DNA from: JAJZQZ01 sp963790415 | GTDB taxonomy: Bacteria > Actinomycetota > Thermoleophilia > RBG-16-64-13 | DNA: 64,000 bases | Direction: 5' to 3' | Assembly: GCA_963790415.1 (NCBI GenBank) | Contig: CAWBOK010000003.1 | Coordinates: 62,001 to 126,000, forward strand | In this document: piece by piece, positions 1 to 9,407 of the stretch | Numbering within the stretch: the first letter of the stretch is position 1 | How the letters are laid out: each line of letters starts with the position of its first letter | Made by a program: the position numbers and the translations under genes | The notes under the pieces: model-generated | Told to the model about the DNA's origin: nothing | What the model saw: only the letters and a program-made list of their open reading frames with translations | Database searches by the model: none

Positions 1-14
1 GTGAGACGAGGCGG

Positions 15-878
15 CTAGCGCCCATAACCCCAAAGACCCGTCGGCTTGACGAGCAGCACGATCATCACGATGACGAGCGGGAGTATGGAGGCCCAACCCG
101 CGCCCAGGACCACCGGGGCCACTCCGTCGAGAAGGCCCAGAAAGAGGCCGCCGACCACGACGCCCGGCACACTGCCCAAGCCGCCGAGAACGATGATGAT
201 GAGCCCCTTCACCAATGGTTGCACACCCATGTAGGGAGTCAGCTGGAAGACCGAGCCGGCAAGCGCCCGACCGGCAGCCGCAAGGGCACTGGCAGTGAAC
301 ATACTGATGGCGCCCATGCGGGCAAGGTTGATGCCCTGCAGCTGAGCGCCTTCCGGGCTCTGCGCGCTCGCCACCATGGCCTGTCCGTAGCGGTGCTTCT
401 TCAGAGCCACGTAGAGGGCCGCCACAAGGATGACCGACACCACTACCACTACAAGCCGATCCTTGGGCACGGGGCTTCCCAGCAGCGAGAGGCCCCCTTC
501 GGCCAAGCGGGGGAGCGTGCGCTGGGTGAGGCCGAACACCACCATGACACCGCTCTGCAGGATCAGCGTGAGCCCCACGCTGATGATGATGGGATTGACC
601 ATCTGCCCGGTGAAACGTTTGAAGAGTCCCACGTAGAGCAGGTAGCCGAAGGCGCCCACGAGGACCATCGCCAGAAGGATCGACAAGAAGAGGTTGAGGT
701 GCAGGCTTACCGAGAAGAGGTACACGACGTAGCCGCCGAGCATGTACAGCTCACCATGGGCGAACTGCATGATGCGCGTGATGCCGAAGATGAGGCTCAG
801 CCCGAGAGCCATGAGGATGTAGAGCCATCCAAGTGCGAAGCCGTTGATGAAGCTCTGCCAGAGAAGCTGGGCCGTCAT
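15..878 (-). CDS. livH: Branched-chain amino acid-type ABC transporter permease (LivH family)
   Basis: A 287-residue integral membrane protein with about eight hydrophobic segments, the normal length for LivH. Family features include the early FGITRIMQFAHGELYMLGGY stretch and the late GLIIIVLGGLGSVPGVVVGG stretch, which in this family contacts the ATPase. It would form the membrane channel with a LivM partner, probably encoded just beyond the left edge, and receive substrate from the LivK-like lipoprotein gene 124 bp upstream. Liv-type systems import branched-chain amino acids but also many aromatic and dicarboxylic acids; the benzoyl-CoA genes 22 kb away make aromatic acids a reasonable guess, but the sequence does not show the substrate. 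Confidence 0.93.
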   Translation of the reverse strand: MTAQLLWQSFINGFALGWLYILMALGLSLIFGITRIMQFAHGELYMLGGYVVYLFSVSLHLNLFLSILLAMVLVGAFGYLLYVGLFKRFTGQMVNPIIISVGLTLILQSGVMVVFGLTQRTLPRLAEGGLSLLGSPVPKDRLVVVVVSVILVAALYVALKKHRYGQAMVASAQSPEGAQLQGINLARMGAISMFTASALAAAGRALAGSVFQLTPYMGVQPLVKGLIIIVLGGLGSVPGVVVGGLFLGLLDGVAPVVLGAGWASILPLVIVMIVLLVKPTGLWGYGR

Positions 879-945
879 GTCTCAAGACCACCTCGTGGTG
901 TGACCCACGGTCGTCACGGGGATGCAGGGCGGGCACCGAAGAGGC

Positions 946-982
946 GCGGCTCCGCCGCCCGCCGAGCGGGCGGCGGAGCCGC
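946..982 (-). terminator. Perfect 17-bp hairpin between livK and livH
   Basis: Positions 946-962 and 966-982 are perfect reverse complements around a 3-nt loop (CGA), all GC-rich. No T-run follows on the minus strand, so it is more likely an mRNA-stabilising or partial-termination hairpin than a full terminator. Such hairpins are common between a highly expressed binding-protein gene and its permease genes. Confidence 0.7.
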
Positions 983-1002
983 TTCAAGAAGGGAGCGGAA
1001 CT

Positions 1003-2283
1003 CTACTCCGTGACCGGGAAGAGGCCGATGAGCTCGGGTTTGCCGTCCATGAGCCGGACCACCGACACCAGGACGATAGAGCACCCGGTTGGTGCCATAT
1101 GCCGTGGCGCCGCCGATCCGGCCCGGGCCGAATGTCGTCTGAAGGCTGCCATCGGCGGTCATGCTGTCGCGAACAGCGTCGACCTTCTCTGGATCGACAC
1201 TGCCGGCCTTCTGCAGGAGCTGCACAAGGGTCCAGATCTCGTCGTACGCGGAGAGCTCGTCGGATACGAACTCGCCGTACTTCGCTATGGACGCGTCGCT
1301 GACGGCGGCCATCTCAGGCGTCGGCTGGGTCATGTCCATACCGTTCACGATCACGTCGGTGCAGGCTGCCGCTCCGGCCGTCTTCACGAAGAACTCCGGC
1401 GCGAGAGGGGCTGTCGAGATGAAGACTCCCTTGAAGCCCAGATCGCGGGCGGCCCTTAGCTGAGCGTCGGCTTGGCCGTTCATCAAGGCGATGATCACAT
1501 CGGGCTTGCTCGCGATGGCTTTGGAATAGACGGGCACGAAATCGGTGACTCCGAACTCGAAGGGGTACGACCCGACGACCTCCAGACCCTTGTCCACGCA
1601 GATCTTCGTCGCGTCGGCGATAAGCGGCTCGTAGCCGATGTTCGGATAGACCATCGCCACCTTCTTCGCCTGCGGATAGGTCTTCACGAGATAGTCGATG
1701 TCTGGACCATGCGTGTCTTGGGGTGATATGGCCAGACGAATCTGCAGCGGTTTCTTCTCGCTCACGTCGGAAGAAGTGAAGGGCACGTTCACCCAGGAGA
1801 GGAGGTGCATCGTCTTAGTGGGAGCAGTGGACGTCACCTGATAGATGGCGTCGCTGGCGGGTTCGAGGATCTCGCCGGCAACGTACGTGGCGCCGTCTTC
1901 GTACACGAGCTTCTTCGCCGCCGTTCCGGAAGCTTCCGGGTTGCCTTTCCCGTCTTCGGAGACGATCTCGAGAAGGTACTTCTTGTCGCCGATCTGGACG
2001 CCGCCCTCGGCCTTGACCTTGTCGGCGTACAACTCGTAACCGCGCTGGAAGGCAAGGCCCACCACGCTGATGGGACCCGACATAGGTTCGATGAGGCCGA
2101 TCTTCAGGACTTCCGGCGCCGCCGCGGGCGCCGCGGTGGTCTCGGTGACACCCGGTGTGGTCTCGGTCGACCCGGCGGTGGTCGTCGTGTCGCCCCCCCA
2201 CACGAGCTGAGCGCAAAGATGGCGACGATCATAGCGATCGTCAGCGCAGACATACCTATCCAACGTCTCTTGCTGGTTCTCAT
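1003..2283 (-). CDS. livK: ABC transporter substrate-binding lipoprotein, LivK family (two apparent frameshifts)
   Basis: Periplasmic-binding-fold receptor delivering substrate to the LivH permease. Translation from ATG at 2283 gives a lipoprotein signal peptide with lipobox LSSCGG. The frame is then lost at a run of seven C near 2195 and resumes with a Thr-rich linker and the mature domain, which begins VLKIGLIEPMSGPISVVG, a typical LivK start. Near 1085 a second shift occurs: only the other frame gives the natural C-terminus ending GLFPVTE and a stop at 1003-1005. Length after repair is about 425 residues, normal for the family. The shifts look like read errors. Ligand specificity is not visible. 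Confidence 0.85.
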
Positions 2284-2492
2284 AGCACCCCATTTGTCGT
2301 CCGAACACGGATGGTCGTTCTGGACCTCCAAGAGCACCACTCCACCCACAGAGGACCATCACACGAGTATCGGAGCAGACTGAACCGACCCCGCAACCGC
2401 GGAAAAGTGTAACAGAAGCGAAGTCGTCCGATGAACCGATGCATCGCGCGCGCCCCGGTTCCTCTCCGGCGCCCTTGGGGTATGGTGCAACC
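2284..2492. promoter_or_regulatory. Divergent intergenic region, livK / dikinase-like gene
   Basis: This 209-bp stretch separates two divergent genes and must hold both promoters. I see no convincing -35/-10 pair. On the minus strand, 2378-2390 reads GGTCGGTTCAGTC, which resembles the GGTCGGTC/GGTCAGTC sequences upstream of the TetR gene (35003) and of the BadH-like operon (57854). It lies about 95 bp upstream of the livK start and is a weak candidate operator. Confidence 0.3.
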
Positions 2493-5400
2493 ATGACCGC
2501 CACGCGGATACCCCTGGACTCGGACGCTTTGCGCGCGAACGTCGCGGGGACCGCCCAAAAGGTCACCATTCCCCCGCGCTACCTGCCGCTCCTCGAAGCC
2601 GTGGATGGCTACCACGGCGTGCAAGAGCCGCTGCGCGAGACTCTCACCGAGTATTTTCACGGGTTCCGCAACGCCGGCGCCGTCATCGACGGTCTCCAGA
2701 CCACGCTCCTGCGCAACTGGAGCTATTTCGAGCGTTCGCCCGACCGGGCGCGACTGTTCTCTCTCCTCGCCGGACTGTCCGTGGATCTGCTTGAGGCCCC
2801 ATTATCTGACGAACAGGCCTCCGCCCTTCTCCGCCAGGTGCTCACGTGGAGCGCCGCCGCAGCACGCGGCGCCCACGGAGCCGAATACGCCGTCGCCCTG
2901 AGCACTGTGGGAGAGGTTCTGGCCGGTCACTTCGACCGATGGACGCTCCCGTTCCTCGAGCGGGACCGCCTGCTGCGCGACCTCCTGAATGCGTTGCCCC
3001 TCGTGAGTCCCGCGATGGACGTCTTCTGCCGGCTCTATGGCCGTGTCCTCCAGGCCGGCCACCGCCGAATCGCCGAACGGCTCGACGTGATCGCATGGAC
3101 GCACCGACCGGACGCGATGCTGAACCGCCCATCAGAAGTGGCCCGGCACTTCGCCTCTCCCTCCCCCAACGAGACCCTCGCCGCGGACGACCGAGACACG
3201 CTCATGACGGTTCCCGCCTATTCCGATCTCCTCGACACTGCCATCGGAGCCATCTTCCGGGTGCAGGACATCGAGGACCGCTTCATCGTCTGCCTCTTCT
3301 TCCTCAAAGACGACACGCTGGGCTACCGCCAACACGAGGTGATGGTCGACCTCCTCGCCGTGGTCAAGAGCCTCACGGATCCTGCCCGGCACACCGACTT
3401 CCACCGGCTGCTCGACCTACTCACCGGCTTCTTCCACCAGCGCGAGGGCCTCTACCCGGAGATGCGCTTCCAGTGCTACGAGGCCATCGGGGCGGCCATC
3501 GGCCGAGCGGGCGCTACCCGAGCCGCCGACCACCTGATCGACGACCTGCTTTCGTGGCGGTTCCAGTACCCCGACATCGGCGGGGCCACCGACGAGTGGC
3601 AGACCGTCGTGAACCCGTTCCACCTGCCGAACATCCGCTGCTGGATGCGGATCGTCGAGTCGAACCCCGCCCTCTACGAGCGGCTGGCCGCCGCTCTCAA
3701 CGTGCAGCTCAGGCTGGGCGGCGTGTTCATCAACGACACCGACCTCTTCCAGCGCGACGTCAGCCGTTTCCTGGCCGCCGACATCCGCCCCATCTACTTC
3801 GTGGCCAAGCAACTGCTGCGCACGTTCCCGGTCTACTTCAACGAGGTGGGGGCCGAAGGCGAGCTCCGCTCGGTGTCGACCGAGATGGACGAGTTGTGCG
3901 GCCGGCGCGACACCCTGATGCACTTCCTCCGGAAGCAGTCGCACGCCGAATCGTCCAACCGGTTGGTGGACTTCAGCCAGGCCGTGCTCGACTACTGGCG
4001 CACATTGGATTCCTCGGACTCTCGCCCTATCTGTCCGAGAACACCCTGGCGGCGGTCCGGGCGGAGCGGGCCTGGGCGGAAGGCCCGCACCGGGTCCTGT
4101 CCGGTGGCGACAGCGCGCCGACGGCTGCCACGGCGCGGGCCGACAACCCGGCCTACGGCGCTCCTGCCCCCGCCGGCCCCACCGTCGCCGACCGCGCCGC
4201 CGACGCCGATGAGGCCGCGACTGCCTGCCTCGGCGACGTCCAGAGCGCCCGGCGCGTGGAGCTGTTGCTTCGCCTGCACGAATTACTGGCCGAGAAGTAC
4301 TCCTTCTCCACAGGCGATCTGGTCAATCGGGTGGAACGGCACCTGCAGTTGGCACCCGAGACGCGTGGCGCCTTCAGTACCGCGCTCGACGCCTGCCGGG
4401 CGGCCGAAGCCGCGGGCCGGGAGCCCGACGACGCCACCGGCGTCCGCGACGCGCTCCTGGACGCAGCCTTGGCGGTTCTCGAGGAACTCCGCGATCTTAT
4501 ACTCGCCCCGGGACCGACCGAGGGCGTGGAGAACATCTACCATAAGCGCCATATCGCGGCAGGGATCCCGAGCATGTACGGCACGTACAGCGAGCCACGT
4601 GTCGACGCACTCGGGCTCTCGTTCCGCGTGGAGCAATTGGTCGCACGACTTCTCGACGATGCCGCCTCGGCGGCCGAGGGCCCCGAGGGCTACCTCACCC
4701 GGGCGACATTGCGGCGCATGTCGGCCACCATGCGCCGGTTCGAGCGCGCCCTGGCGGTGGACGGGGTGCATTCTCAGAACCTCTCGGCCAATCTACGCTT
4801 GCTGGAGGCCAGCGCCGAGCGCGCCGACGTTCACGTTCAACCAGTACCAGAACATCTTCCAATTCATCGCCTCCGCGGTATCCGAGCTCAGCCGGCTGTC
4901 GGTGCTCAGCCACGACCAGGCCATGCGGACGATCCTGGACTGCGATCCCCGCCAATGCGACGTTCGTCACCTCGAGCCCGACGCCGTCGCCGAGATGGTG
5001 CTGCGGGAGGTGTTCGTCTCGGCCCTCGGTCTGCAGACCTTCGACCGCTACGTGGCCGCCGGCCTTCGGGAAGTGATCACTTTGGCCGGAAAGCTGGCTC
5101 CGGACGACCTCACCCGGATGATGAACTACGACCCGGACAGGCTGGTCTCGTGGATCCACGAACCCGATCCCTCCGCCGACGACCAGATCACCCTCGGCTC
5201 CAAGGCTCTGGGTTTGAAGCACCTGGCGGAGTACGGGCATCGAGTGCCCGAGGGCTTCATCCTCACCACCGAGCTCTACACCGCCCTTCCGACCATGTCG
5301 TATCGCCCCCTCTTCGACGACACCATCGCACGGCTGCGCGGGGCGGTCTCCCGACTCGAGCACACGACCGGCCGACGTCTCGGCGACCCCACCCGGCCCC

Positions 5401-6681
5401 TGCTGCTCTCCATCCGCTCGGGGGCCGCCATCAGCCTGCCCGGCCTCATGATCACCTTCATCAACGTGGGCCTGAACGATTCCCTGGCCGAGGCCCTTGC
5501 CGGTCTCCCTGGACGCTCCTGGACCGCGTGGGACTCCTACCGCCGCTTCCTGCAGTCGTGGGCCATGTCCGGCGGAGTCGATCGGGACGTCTTCGACGGC
5601 ATCATGACCGACTTCAAGAACCGGCTAGGGGTGACCCAGAAGGCCGACTTCACCGCCGAGCAGATGCGCGAGATCGCGCTGCGCCTACAAAGCCAGCGCC
5701 AGGGAACTCGGTGTCGTCTTCATCGACGATCCCTTCCGGCAGGTGATCACGTGCGTGCGCCGGGTGCTCACGTCCTGGGAAGCTGCCCAGGCCCGCGTGT
5801 ATCGCGAGTACCTCGGCGTGGCCGAGGAGTGGGGAACGGCGGTCATCGTCCAGCGAATGGTGTTCGGAAACCGCGGCGACGGCTCCGGGGCGGGCGTGAC
5901 CTTCACCCGCAACCCCCTCGAGCCCCACAGCCGCCAGGTGCGCCTCTTCGGCGACTACGGCGTGTGCACGCAGGGCGAGGACCTGGTCGGCGGCCTGGTC
6001 GTCCCCTTGCCCGTCTCGGAAGCCCAGCGCTTGGGAAGTCCCACCTATCGTGAAGTGGAGCGCTCGCTGGAACGCGACTTCCCCGACATCTACTCTGCTC
6101 TGCGCTCGGTGGCCGAGGACCTCGTGCACGGCCGGGAGTACGACCCGCAGGAGATCGAGTTCACGTTCGAATCACCCGCCGCCGAGGACCTCTACATACT
6201 CCAGAAACGCCCGATGGTGCAGGGATTCCTGGAGGAGCTCCCCATTTTCGACACCACGAGTTGCGCCCAGTGCGACCTGCCCGTAGCCGTGGGGATGGGC
6301 GTGGCGGGCGGTGCGTACACGGGCAGGGTGGCTGTGAATGCGGGCCAGATAGAGGCCCTCCTGACCGAGGACCCCGAGCAGCCGATCGTTCTTCTGCGTC
6401 CGGACACCGTGCCCGAGGACATCGCCATGATCGTTCGGGTGCAGGGCATCCTGACGGGTCGCGGCGGCGCGACGTCGCACGCCGCCGTCACGGCCAAGCG
6501 CCTGGGCAAGACCGCGGTGGCCGACTGCCGCGCGCTCAGCGTGCGGGAATCCGAGGGCACGGCCACGCTTGGCGGCCACGAACTCAAGGCAGGAGACTGG
6601 CTGAGCCTCGATGGCCGCACCGGCCGCATATTCCTGGGCCGCCTCCCTATCATCACTCCGAGAAAGGAGCCGCAAACATGA
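2493..6681 (+). CDS. Giant PEP/pyruvate-dikinase-like protein with ~870-residue N-terminal extension (three apparent frameshifts)
   Basis: After joining frames (shifts near 4000, 4835 and 5695) the product is about 1,395 residues. Residues 1 to about 870 are a helical region I do not recognise. Then comes the ATP-grasp dikinase domain (LGSKALGLKHLAEYG near 890; SGAAISLPGLMITFINVGLN; MVFGNRGDGSGAGVTFTRNP). Last is the swivelling phosphohistidine domain with RGGATSHAAVTAKRLGKTAV, whose His is the expected phospho-carrier. The protein ends about 70 residues later, so the C-terminal TIM-barrel PEP/pyruvate site of true PPDK is missing. The final acceptor is therefore unknown; water-dikinase or antibiotic-phosphotransferase-like chemistry is possible. 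Its stop overlaps the GAPDH start in ATGA, implying translational coupling. Confidence 0.8.
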
Positions 6682-7968
6682 GCGCCCCCCGAATCCTGGG
6701 CATCAACGGCCTGGGCCGCATCGGCAAGTTGACGCTCTGGTATCACCTGGACCGGGAGGATTTCGACGGCTTTGTGGTCAACGTGGGGCGCGAGGTAGGA
6801 AAGTCCTTGGACGCGGTGGCCCAGTACCTCGACAAGGACAGCACGTACGGCACCCTCCACCGCTACCTCGGGGGCCACCGTGCGCAACGCGACATCCAGG
6901 TGGTCGACGAGTCGGCCGGCTGGCTGCGCGTGCACGGCAAGGACGTGCATATCCTGCGGCGCGAACGCGACCCTCGGCTGATCCCCTGGCGGGAGCATGG
7001 AGTCACCGTGGTCGTCGACGCCACCGGCAGGTTCGTCGACCCGCTCGCCCCGAGCGAAGCTCCGGGGGGCTCGCTCCGGGGTCACTTGGAGGCAGGCGCG
7101 AAAGTGGTGGTGCAGAGCTCACCCTTCAAGAGCAAACAGAAGGACGCCGCCACCCCCGACGACGCCGTGATGCTCATCAACGGCATCAACGAGTACCAGT
7201 TCGATCCCGGGCGCCACCTGCTGGTCTCGGGAGCCTCCTGCACGACCACCGCGCTCGCACACATGCTGCGTCCACTGCTGGACCGCGATCTGACGCAGCA
7301 CATGATCACGGCGGGCATGAGCACCGTGCACGCCGCCACCAACAGTCAGCCGGTGCTCGACGCCGTCCCCAAGGCCGGCACAGGCGACCTCCGCAAGAGC
7401 AGAGCGGCGCTGGATAACATCATCATCACCTCCACGAACGCGGCCAAAGCGCTGGAGCAGGTGATGCCCGAGATCGCGCGAATCGGCTTCATGGCGGACT
7501 CCGTGCGCATCCCCACCTCCACCGTCAGTCTGATCATTCTGAACGCGACCTTCCAATCGGAGATGACCCCCGACGGCCGGCCGCTGATCGACCGCGAGAC
7601 CATCAACGCGATCTACCGGGAAGCCGCCGAAGGCGAAGCCCGGGGATTGGTGAAGTACAGCCAGGAACAGAACGTGTCGGCGGACATGGTCGGCGAAGAC
7701 GCGGCGGTGGTCATCGAGGCGGTGGAAACACACTCCCGTACGGGCTATCATCGACGTGGTGCTACCCGCCGACGCCCGCGGACCGGCGCTCGATGCGACG
7801 CCGTCGGCCGCGGCGGGCGAACCCGCCCTCGCCGTTGGGCGCGCGGATCCTCAGTCCATCCGCATCCCCGTGACCCACGTGAAGATCTTCGGCTGGTACG
7901 ACAACGAGATGGGCAGTTACAGCCACCGGCTGGGCGAGCTTACCTCGTACGTGGCGCGCAACCTGTAG
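6678..7968 (+). CDS. Divergent glyceraldehyde-3-phosphate dehydrogenase (one apparent frameshift near 7740)
   Basis: NAD(P)-dependent oxidation of an aldehyde phosphate to an acyl phosphate is the family reaction. Residues 9-16 (INGLGRIGK) are the Rossmann nucleotide site. The catalytic Cys188 lies in SGASCTTTALAHML, where standard enzymes have SNASCTTNCLAP, so two flanking Asn are changed. The catalytic His is in STVHAATNSQ (H218), and the C-terminus has WYDNEMGSYSHRLGEL. The frame breaks near 7740 and is recovered as AIIDVVLPADARG. After repair the length is about 430 residues, somewhat longer than usual GapA because of insertions. A strong AAAGGAG site lies before ATG 6678, and the start overlaps the dikinase-like stop by 4 bp. 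A glycolytic role is likely but a specialised substrate cannot be excluded. Confidence 0.85.
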
Positions 7969-7974
7969 AGCCGC

Positions 7975-8003
7975 GGTCGGGGCGCAACTGGGCGCTACCG
8001 ACC
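7975..8003. terminator. Candidate bidirectional terminator hairpin
   Basis: GGTCGG at 7975-7980 pairs with CCGACC at 7998-8003, between the convergent GAPDH-like and mannosyltransferase-like genes. The stem is short and there is no clear T-run. Confidence 0.35.
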
Positions 8004-8009
8004 TACGGG

Positions 8010-9224
8010 TCAGCTGCCTCCGCCGCCTCGGCTTGGCGCGGTGGATCGGGGCTCGCTGGGCGCGGGCGCCTGCCTCTTCCAAATGAAGCGGTTGTACATG
8101 TAGTAGTTCCAGGACATGCCGAGGAGGATGCCCACCACCGCGAAGACCTCGCCGGTGTTCACGGAGATGCCGAGCAACGGCAGGGTGAACAGGACGTAGA
8201 GCCCGATCGTGTACTCGCCCACCAAGGCCACCGTCTGCTGGATCACGATGGAACCGGCAGACGCGACGTTGAACTTGAGGAACTTCATCGGTGCCTGCGA
8301 GAGGCGCAGCCGCCGGTCGGAGAACGTCCACAGGTTGTTCAGGACGAAGTTGGAGACCACCGCAGTCTCGATCGAGAGGAAGAACGCCACTTGGTAGGGA
8401 AGGAACGTCCACCAAATCTGCAGCGACGCCAGTTGCAGCAACGCCCCGGTCGCGCCGACCACCGCGAACTTGAACAAGCGCCTACCGACGAGGTCTAGCA
8501 GACGGACCTTCAGTATGAAGGCGATGGTGTTCCTGATGTACTCAGGCCCCAGCTTTGATTCGCCCTGTGTGCGGTCGACGAACCGGAAAGGAACCTCGAC
8601 CACGGTGAATCCCGCCTTGAGAGTCTCATACAGGAAGCCTATGTTGAACGTGTAGCCCAGGAACCGCTCCCCGCTCAGGCGCGGGGCCACCACCTCATAG
8701 ACCTCTCTGCGGATGGCACGAAAGCCCGTCGTCCAATCCCGCACCTTGAAATCGCCCAGGACGGTCATGATGACCACGTTGCCCACGACGCTCAAGAACT
8801 TGCGGTAGAGCCCCCAATCCTGAGGTATCCCGCCACCTTTCGCATACCGAGAGCCGAGCACCACGTCGGCTCCCTGTTCAACGGCTGCGAGAAAGACCGG
8901 GATCTTCTGGGGGTCGTGCGAGAGGTCCGCGTCGAACTCGAAGACCACGTCTGCTGCCATCTCACCGAACGCGTGCTCCATGCCCTTGAGGTACGCGCCG
9001 CCGAGCCCGCGCTTCTCACTGTTCAGCAGGAGGGTGACCTCGGCATGCTCCTCGGCTATCTCTCGGGCGACCTCGTACGTCCTGTCGGGGCTGGTGTCGT
9101 CAACAACCAGGATCCTCATGCGCCAGCCCTGGATAGCACCGAAGACCTCCAGCAGCGCCGAGACCGCCGACGGAAGGTTCTCCCGTTCGTTATAGGTCGG
9201 GATGATGACGACTGCTGTTCTCAT
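8010..9224 (-). CDS. Polyprenol-phosphate mannosyltransferase-like GT2 fused to a GtrA membrane domain
   Basis: The N-terminal ~245 residues are a family 2 glycosyltransferase of the Dpm1 type: VVIIPTYNERENL nucleotide-sugar start, DDTSPDRT, EFDADLSHDP metal-binding acidic cluster and RDWTTGFRAIRREV. It would transfer a hexose from GDP/UDP-sugar to polyprenyl phosphate at the cytoplasmic face. Residues ~255-385 contain four hydrophobic segments of a GtrA-like domain (LFKFAVVGATGALLQL), thought to flip or present the lipid-linked sugar. I chose ATG 9224 (MRTAVVIIP) over an in-frame TTG at 9239. It follows the DUF2079 gene on the same strand, separated by a 159-bp repeat element, consistent with cell-surface glycan synthesis. 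Confidence 0.9.
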   Translation of the reverse strand: MRTAVVIIPTYNERENLPSAVSALLEVFGAIQGWRMRILVVDDTSPDRTYEVAREIAEEHAEVTLLLNSEKRGLGGAYLKGMEHAFGEMAADVVFEFDADLSHDPQKIPVFLAAVEQGADVVLGSRYAKGGGIPQDWGLYRKFLSVVGNVVIMTVLGDFKVRDWTTGFRAIRREVYEVVAPRLSGERFLGYTFNIGFLYETLKAGFTVVEVPFRFVDRTQGESKLGPEYIRNTIAFILKVRLLDLVGRRLFKFAVVGATGALLQLASLQIWWTFLPYQVAFFLSIETAVVSNFVLNNLWTFSDRRLRLSQAPMKFLKFNVASAGSIVIQQTVALVGEYTIGLYVLFTLPLLGISVNTGEVFAVVGILLGMSWNYYMYNRFIWKRQAPAPSEPRSTAPSRGGGGS

Positions 9225-9247
9225 GCCACGTGCCGGCAACCTCTAAC

Positions 9248-9406
9248 AGGCTGTTGAGAAATGACGCTTTGCCACCAGGGCGCGATGGGCGAGCTCGAGA
9301 CGAGGACGCAAGGATAGCTCGTAGCAGCGCTACGGGTGCGACCGAGGACGCTGTATCGCGCCGGCCAGTGCGTTCTGGGGACCAAGGCTTCGATTCTCAA
9401 CAGCCT
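9248..9406. repeat. 159-bp foldback repeat (MITE-like), copy 1
   Basis: The element is bounded by perfect 13-bp inverted repeats: AGGCTGTTGAGAA at 9248-9260 and TTCTCAACAGCCT at 9394-9406. The interior is itself partly self-complementary, with an apical CGTAGC-AGC-GCTACG hairpin. A second copy of exactly the same length is at 55382-55540. Each copy lies one base after the stop codon of a minus-strand gene. CTAA is present one base outside each end here, which could be a 4-bp target duplication. There is no coding capacity, so it would be a non-autonomous element moved by a transposase not in this window. Confidence 0.85.
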
Positions 9407-9407
9407 C

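Noticed and set aside
2846..5746. A long second open frame (about 966 codons) on the plus strand inside the dikinase-like gene
   Set aside because: Most of it is Arg/Pro-rich shadow translation; only the part from about 4000 to 4835 encodes conserved protein, and it continues the dikinase-like frame.
6261..8498. 745-codon frame running past the GAPDH gene
   Set aside because: Only 6678 to about 7740 is GAPDH; the rest is out-of-frame or antisense to the mannosyltransferase-like gene.
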